From an uncultured Bacteroidales bacterium (GTDB lineage: Bacteria; Bacteroidota; Bacteroidia; Bacteroidales; UBA932): DNA of 18,804 bases. Under the pieces are notes generated by a model. It saw only the letters and a list, made by a program, of their open reading frames with translations, was not told the origin of the DNA and did not search any database. Below are positions 14,435 to 18,804 of the stretch, one piece after another. A program made the translations under genes and the position numbers. Within the stretch, counting starts at the first letter, position 1, and every line of letters starts with the position of its first letter. The stretch spans positions 1 to 18,804 of the forward strand of contig CAKUYG010000019.1 of the NCBI GenBank assembly GCA_934702165.1, given 5' to 3'.

Positions 14435-15031
14435 ATGAAAATCTCCGAGGCCAAGTTCGTCGGCAGCAGCACAAGAGTCTCAGGCAAGCCGGAGAGAGGC
14501 TTGCCCGAATTCGCTTTCATAGGGCGGTCCAACGTAGGGAAGTCGTCCCTGCTCAATATGCTGTGCAACAACCGCAAGCTCGCCATGACTTCGGCCACCC
14601 CGGGAAAGACGAAGCTCATCAACCATTTCCTCATCAACGACAGCTGGTACCTGGTGGATCTGCCCGGATACGGATATGCCAAGACTGACAGGGCCGGGCG
14701 CGAGGAGATCGCCGAAGTCATCCGGGACTATATCATGAACTCCAGGCAGCTGGTTTCCCTTTTCGTGCTGATCGACTCCAGATACGACATCACCAGCATC
14801 GACAGGGACTTCATCGCTGAACTCGGAGAACACGGGATCCCGTTCTCGATCATCATGACCAAATGCGACAAGAAAGGCCCCGTCGCGCTCGCCGCCCAGG
14901 TGGAGAAAGACAGGCAGATCCTGCTTCAGGACTGGGAGGAGCTCCCGGAGATATTCTGCAGCTCGTCGCAGAACGGACTCGGGAGGGAGGAAATCCTCGG
15001 ACACATCGGGAAAATACTGGACACACTTTAA
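14435..15031 (+). CDS. engB: Ribosome biogenesis GTPase EngB (YsxC/YihA)
   Basis: EngB is a small cytoplasmic GTPase needed for large ribosomal subunit assembly. The 198-residue length is normal. The GTPase motifs are in order: G1 GRSNVGKSS (30-38), G2 region TSATPGKT (52-59), G3 DLPGYGYA (75-82), G4 TKCDK (142-146) and a G5-like SSS (176-178). The start is the ATG at 14435. A 13-base gap leads to prs, which is consistent with one transcript. It is transcribed away from xseA across a roughly 70-base gap that holds the candidate promoters. Confidence 0.95.
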   Translation: MKISEAKFVGSSTRVSGKPERGLPEFAFIGRSNVGKSSLLNMLCNNRKLAMTSATPGKTKLINHFLINDSWYLVDLPGYGYAKTDRAGREEIAEVIRDYIMNSRQLVSLFVLIDSRYDITSIDRDFIAELGEHGIPFSIIMTKCDKKGPVALAAQVEKDRQILLQDWEELPEIFCSSSQNGLGREEILGHIGKILDTL

Positions 15032-15044
15032 TTGATATATAGTT

Positions 15045-16016
15045 ATGCTACATTCACACAGACTGGAACTGTTTGCCTGCCGGGCATCCGAGGATTTCGC
15101 CCGCAAAGTCCTCGACAACTTCAACCAGCTAAGGAATCCGGACGAGCCGGAGCTGCACCTTGGCAAGATTGAAGTGACACCTTTCAGTGACGGAGAGTTC
15201 CAGCCGCAGTTCACCGAGAGCGTCCGCGGCGCGGCGGTCTATATCCTGCAGTCCACTATTCCGCCTGCAGACAACCTGATGGAGCTTCTTCTCACCATCG
15301 ACGCCGCCAAGAGGGCCTCAGCCGACAAGGTGATCGCGGTGATGCCCTACTTCGGATGGGCTCGCCAGGACCGCAAGGACCGTCCGCGCGTGGCCATCGG
15401 CGCCAAGCTTGTGGCCAACCTGCTGCGTGCCGCCGGCGCCGACCGGGTGATGGCCTGCGACCTTCACGCAGAGCAGATCCAGGGATTCTTCGACTTCCCG
15501 CTTGACCACATCTACGCCAGCAGGGTGTTCATCCCGTACATCCAGAGTCTGGGCATCGAAAACCTCGCCATAGCCGCACCTGACATGGGCGGAGCCAAGA
15601 GGGCCAACACCTATGCCAAGGAGCTCGACGCATCGGTGATCATCTGCCACAAGACCAGGGAAAAGGCCAATGTGGTCGGCTCCATCACCGCCATCGGTGA
15701 CGTGGAGGGCAAGAACATCATCATCGTGGATGACATGATCGACACCGCCGGCACCCTGTGCAAGGCAGCCGAGGTGCTGATGGGCAAGGGGGCCGCAAGC
15801 GTCTGCGCCTGCGCCACCCACGGAATCTTCTCCGGCAGCGCCGTCGAGCGCATCCACAACTCCGCGCTCAAGGAAGTCTTCGTCACCGACACCATCCCTC
15901 ATCCGGAGCTGGTGGACGACCCTAAGATAAGGATCGTGACGATGACCAAGGTCTTCGCCGACATGATCCACAAAGTCTACAACTACGAGTCCATCAGCAA
16001 AGATTTCGTATTTTAA
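15045..16016 (+). CDS. prs: Ribose-phosphate pyrophosphokinase (PRPP synthetase)
   Basis: Prs makes 5-phosphoribosyl-1-pyrophosphate from ribose-5-phosphate and ATP, feeding purine, pyrimidine, NAD, histidine and tryptophan synthesis. The protein is 323 residues, close to the usual 310-320. Motifs are FSDGEFQPQF (47-56), PYFGWARQDRKDRPRVAIGA (101-120; ATP-binding region), CDLHAEQIQGFFD (138-150), the flexible-loop segment KTREKAN (203-209, usually KxR) and the PRPP-binding loop VDDMIDTAGT (228-237). It is the second gene of the engB operon, and two bases separate it from the next small gene. Class I enzymes of this kind are normally phosphate-activated and ADP-inhibited; this is family knowledge, not visible here. 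Confidence 0.96.
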   Translation: MLHSHRLELFACRASEDFARKVLDNFNQLRNPDEPELHLGKIEVTPFSDGEFQPQFTESVRGAAVYILQSTIPPADNLMELLLTIDAAKRASADKVIAVMPYFGWARQDRKDRPRVAIGAKLVANLLRAAGADRVMACDLHAEQIQGFFDFPLDHIYASRVFIPYIQSLGIENLAIAAPDMGGAKRANTYAKELDASVIICHKTREKANVVGSITAIGDVEGKNIIIVDDMIDTAGTLCKAAEVLMGKGAASVCACATHGIFSGSAVERIHNSALKEVFVTDTIPHPELVDDPKIRIVTMTKVFADMIHKVYNYESISKDFVF

Positions 16017-16018
16017 TT

Positions 16019-16270
16019 ATGGCGGTGTTTCTCCTGACGGCAGCCGTGCTGCTCCTTTGTGTGGTGGGGCTTTGCTTCAACATCCTCTTCCGCAAGAAGG
16101 ACTTCCCGCACTACGATGTGGGCTCCAACGAGGAGATGCGCAGGAGAGGCATCCGCTGCTATAAAGATGAAGATGCCGCTCTGCAGCGCAGGTCCTGCGG
16201 CGGCACAGAGACGGAAGCCTGCAAAGAATGTAAATTATATGAGCATAGTAGCGATAGTAGGAAGGCCTAA
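16019..16270 (+). CDS. Small single-pass membrane protein with C-terminal cysteines, function unknown
   Basis: This is an 83-residue protein. Residues 3-21 ([19 protein letters not shown] region) form a membrane segment, followed by [20 protein letters not shown], then six cysteines in all at 14, 19, 47, 60, 68 and 71; the last three form C-x7-C-x2-C. From memory, Bacteroidetes genomes carry a similar small protein with F-P-x-x-x-V-G-x-N-x-x-M-R and a C-terminal cysteine cluster, so it is probably a conserved uncharacterised family; that should be confirmed by a search. The cysteines could bind a metal or iron-sulfur cluster (inference). It starts two bases after prs and overlaps the der start by 32 bases in another frame, which argues for coupled expression. 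Confidence 0.75.
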   Translation: MAVFLLTAAVLLLCVVGLCFNILFRKKDFPHYDVGSNEEMRRRGIRCYKDEDAALQRRSCGGTETEACKECKLYEHSSDSRKA

Positions 16271-17546
16271 CGTAGGCAAATCGACACTCTTCAACCGCCT
16301 TGTGGGAATGCGCAAGGCCATCGTGGACGACACTGCCGGTGTGACACGTGACCGTCACTACGGTCGCTGCGACTGGTGCGGCCGCGAGTTCTCCGTGGTG
16401 GATACAGGCGGATACACCACCAACTCCGATGACGTCTTCGAGAGCGCCATCCGCTCTCAGGTCCAGATCGCTATAGACGAGGCCGACCTCATCATCTTCA
16501 TGGTCGAGGCAGCCACCGGCATCACCGACTACGACGCCGAGATTGCCGACATCCTGCGCCGGACCCGCAAACCCGTGATCCTCTGCGTCAACAAGGTCGA
16601 TACCGGGGACAAGATGTTCGACGCCTACCAGTTCTACTCACTCGGGCTCGGTGAGATCTACAGCATCTCTGCGGCCAACGGCAGCGGCACCGGTGATCTG
16701 CTGGACGCCGTCTGCGCAGCGCTTCCAGAGGAAGAGGAGACGCCGGACCCGTATGCCGGGCTGCCGCGCATCACCATAGTCGGCAAGCCTAACGTGGGCA
16801 AATCATCCCTTACCAACGCCCTCCTCGGGCAGGAGCGCAACATCGTCACCCCGGTGGCCGGCACCACACGCGACTCCATCGAGACCCATTACAACAAATT
16901 CGGGTTCGAGTTCATGCTCGTGGACACGGCCGGCATACGCCGCAAGGCCAAGGTCCACGAAGACCTGGAGTTCTACTCCGTGATGAGGTCCATCCGCGCC
17001 ATTGAGAACTCCGACGTCTGCATCCTGATGATCGACGCCACAAGCGGCATGGAGGCCCAGGACATGAACATCTTCAACCTCATCGTCCGCAACCGCAAGG
17101 GCTGTGTGGTCGTGGTCAACAAGTGGGACCTCTTCACCAAGGACTCCAACACCATGAAAGAGTACCGGCAGGCCCTCCAGGAGCGTCTGGCACCGTTCAA
17201 CGATGTGCCTGTGATCTTCACCTCCGTGCTCAACATGCAGCGTATCCAGGACGTGCTCTCAGCAGCCACAGAAGTCTATGCCAACTACAGCCGCAAGATT
17301 CCTACAGCACGCCTCAACGAGGCCCTGCTCCCTATAGTGGAGGAGACTCCGCCGCCGGCATGGAAGGGCAAATACGTGAAAATCAAATACATCACCCAGT
17401 TGCCTACACGCTTCCCGGCATTCGCGTTCTTCTGCAATCTCCCGCAGTATGTCAAGGAACCGTACAGGCGATTCGTCGAGAACCAGCTGCGCAAATGTTT
17501 CAGCCTTACCGGCTGCCCTGTCCAGATCTACTTCAGGCAGAAATAA
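16239..17546 (+). CDS. der: Ribosome biogenesis GTPase Der (EngA)
   Basis: Der is an essential GTPase with two tandem G domains that acts in 50S subunit maturation. I take the ATG at 16239 (435 residues, [16 protein letters not shown]). A frame open further upstream only overlaps the small membrane-protein gene and encodes no family sequence. G domain 1 has GRPNVGKST (8-16), [11 protein letters not shown] (31-41), VDTGGY (54-59) and NKVD (118-121). G domain 2 has GKPNVGKSS (182-190), AGTTRDS (207-213), DTAG (229-232) and NKWD (294-297). The KH-like C-terminal domain runs from about 355, with [20 protein letters not shown] (397-416). It is the last gene of the engB operon and faces the glycosidase gene tail-to-tail with only three bases between stops. 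Confidence 0.96.
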   Translation: MSIVAIVGRPNVGKSTLFNRLVGMRKAIVDDTAGVTRDRHYGRCDWCGREFSVVDTGGYTTNSDDVFESAIRSQVQIAIDEADLIIFMVEAATGITDYDAEIADILRRTRKPVILCVNKVDTGDKMFDAYQFYSLGLGEIYSISAANGSGTGDLLDAVCAALPEEEETPDPYAGLPRITIVGKPNVGKSSLTNALLGQERNIVTPVAGTTRDSIETHYNKFGFEFMLVDTAGIRRKAKVHEDLEFYSVMRSIRAIENSDVCILMIDATSGMEAQDMNIFNLIVRNRKGCVVVVNKWDLFTKDSNTMKEYRQALQERLAPFNDVPVIFTSVLNMQRIQDVLSAATEVYANYSRKIPTARLNEALLPIVEETPPPAWKGKYVKIKYITQLPTRFPAFAFFCNLPQYVKEPYRRFVENQLRKCFSLTGCPVQIYFRQK

Positions 17547-17549
17547 AGG

Positions 17550-18804
17550 TCAGAACGGGCTTACGCATCCCCGTCCGTCAAGATAGTCTATCATATTGAG
17601 GACAAGATAGTTCCAGTTCTGGAAGCCTTTGTTGATTATAGGCTCTCCGCTGTCCGGATCGTAATATTCGTGCAGTGCCCCGCAAGACTCAAGATCACGG
17701 CCGAAAAGCCGCACCGTGGCCTCGGCAAGATCCTTTGCCTCCCGTTCGAATCCGTAGTTGAGCAGGCCGCAGAAAGTCAGGTAGTTGGATATGCCCCAGA
17801 CCGGTCCGCACCAGTTGGACGGGTTGTGGGTGGCAGCCATGCTGTACATTTTCTCCATCTTGGAAAGGGTGCGTACCCCGTACTCCCCCTTGAATGTCTC
17901 CGGGTCGAGAAGGTTCTCCCTCACCATCCGCTCCGCCTGCTCCGGCGTGGCTATCCCGGCCCACATCGCCATGAATCCTGACCAGACTCCAAACCTCTGT
18001 ATCAGACATGGATATGCACGCGGCGCCCCCTTGTGAAGGATCATGGAATGTCCGAATATGATCTCCGGCTTGAGATCCACCGGACGGAGGTTGAGGTCAA
18101 CCGAATAATAGAACCCGTCCTTCTCGTCCCAGCACCAGGTCCGCACGGCTTCCGCGAGGGATTCGGCCATGTCGTCATATTTTCCCTTGTCAAGTCCAAG
18201 ACGTTCAGACAGATAGGACATAGCCAACAGTTCCCTGTACATCAGGCAGTTGAGGAATATCGAACCCGAACTTTTATCTGGCCTGTAGAATGTGGAAGGG
18301 TCGGTGTCGACTCCGATGGCAAGATCGTTCTGCCAATACAGCAGCCCGGTGGCAGAGTCGCGGTGCAAAGTCATGTAATTGCGTATGAAAGCCTCCAGTT
18401 TCGGGAAGTATTCCCTGAGCCACCCGGCATCTCCTCCTGACCGGCGCGTCAGGAAAGCCGCATGCTGCGCGATGACAGGCTTGTGCATATTGGTGGATGT
18501 GATATCCTCAGGCTTTATCAGACGCGGATCTGTATTGGAGTCTATGACTATAGGCATATAGCCGTCGGAAGAGTCGGTGTACTCAAGATAGTTAAGCACG
18601 CAGCCTCTCTCATACACCAGAGCCTCCTCCCTGTCCTCCTCGCTACCGGTGTCCTCCAGAATCTGCCTCAGCGCCACATCGCAGAAATACGAGTCCCAGT
18701 CCCAGAGGACGTTGGAGTAGCTCTTGCTGCCGGGCGTGATGAAGGGATAGACGAAAGCGCCCTGTCCTCCGCTCCGGTACATCTGCTTGTAATCGGCATA
18801 TATA
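17550..18804 (-). CDS. GH63/MGH1-like (alpha/alpha)6-barrel glycosidase, N-terminal part outside the window
   Basis: The frame stays open to the window edge (upstream of Met at 18782 it reads IYADYKQ), so the gene is cut at its 5' end; about 417 residues are visible. Motifs are VLWDWDSYFCDVALRQ, LLYWQNDLAIGVDTDPSTFY, NPSNWCGPVWGISNYL and ALHEYYDPDSGEPIINKGFQNWNY, a pattern seen in GH63 glucosidases and related mannosylglycerate-hydrolase-like proteins. The Asp in the WQNDLAIGVD region and the Glu of HEYYDP are plausible catalytic acid and base. Substrate is unknown: an alpha-glucoside or alpha-mannoside is possible. No signal peptide can be assessed because the start is missing. It is near, but not part of, the glycogen run, and no promoter is visible. 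Confidence 0.8.
   Translation of the reverse strand, partial: IYADYKQMYRSGGQGAFVYPFITPGSKSYSNVLWDWDSYFCDVALRQILEDTGSEEDREEALVYERGCVLNYLEYTDSSDGYMPIVIDSNTDPRLIKPEDITSTNMHKPVIAQHAAFLTRRSGGDAGWLREYFPKLEAFIRNYMTLHRDSATGLLYWQNDLAIGVDTDPSTFYRPDKSSGSIFLNCLMYRELLAMSYLSERLGLDKGKYDDMAESLAEAVRTWCWDEKDGFYYSVDLNLRPVDLKPEIIFGHSMILHKGAPRAYPCLIQRFGVWSGFMAMWAGIATPEQAERMVRENLLDPETFKGEYGVRTLSKMEKMYSMAATHNPSNWCGPVWGISNYLTFCGLLNYGFEREAKDLAEATVRLFGRDLESCGALHEYYDPDSGEPIINKGFQNWNYLVLNMIDYLDGRGCVSPF

Noticed and set aside
15318..15971. Minus-strand open frame of 217 codons opposite prs
   Set aside because: It is rich in Asp, Gly, His and Val, as expected from the antisense of a conserved GC-rich gene.
17555..17572. 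ACGGG/CCCGT inverted repeat after der, considered as a terminator
   Set aside because: Only five pairs with a long loop, no T run on either strand, and it lies inside the glycosidase coding sequence.
1..18804. A novel defence, mobile or biosynthetic system
   Set aside because: Nearly all genes were assigned to housekeeping or glycogen families; no integrase, transposase, toxin-antitoxin pair, repeat array or unusual multi-domain protein was seen on either strand.

Overview
The window looks like chromosome from a GC-rich member of the Bacteroidales (an Alistipes-like organism is my best guess; this is an inference). The reasons are Bacteroidetes-type promoter motifs (TTTG, 19 bases, TAnnTTTG), few Shine-Dalgarno sequences, a DUF4369/thioredoxin-like lipoprotein, the local pairing of greA with a HIT-family gene, and a glycogen gene block lacking glgC of the kind found in Bacteroides and Prevotella. 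The DNA is almost fully coding. No tRNA, rRNA, CRISPR array, insertion sequence, integrase or phage gene was seen, and no gene-free stretch exceeds about 120 bases.

Layout. (1) Bases 1-3316, plus strand: the tail of an unidentified gene, tsaB (tRNA t6A synthesis), a small membrane-anchored protein, then, after a promoter and a terminator-like hairpin, greA, a HIT-family hydrolase and a lipoprotein with a redox-dead thioredoxin fold. (2) Bases 3261-14362, minus strand: an eight-gene run with gaps of at most 6 bases or short overlaps, in transcription order xseA, xseB, glgB, glycogen debranching enzyme, a glycogen-synthase-like glycosyltransferase, a GH57 amylase, glgP and ribF. (3) Bases 14398-17546, plus strand: engB (ysxC), prs, a small cysteine-containing membrane protein and der, divergent from xseA. 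(4) Bases 17550-18804, minus strand: a GH63/MGH1-like glycosidase whose 5' end lies outside the window.

How they work together. The minus-strand block holds a near-complete glycogen cycle: the glycosyltransferase would elongate alpha-1,4 chains, GlgB would add alpha-1,6 branches, and GlgP, the debranching enzyme and the GH57 enzyme would take the polymer apart. There is no ADP-glucose pyrophosphorylase (GlgC) in the window, so the sugar-nucleotide supply is either elsewhere or UDP-glucose. The block is flanked by unrelated housekeeping genes: exonuclease VII (xseAB) at the start and the FAD-forming enzyme RibF at the end. The plus-strand operons hold translation, ribosome-assembly and nucleotide genes (tsaB, greA, engB, prs, der).

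I found no clear new defence, mobile or secondary-metabolite system. The more interesting signals are regulatory and architectural: a terminator-like hairpin immediately after the predicted greA start site, a transcription terminator for the lipoprotein operon placed inside the antisense of ribF, a eukaryote-like branching enzyme, and apparent shortening in RibF and XseA.
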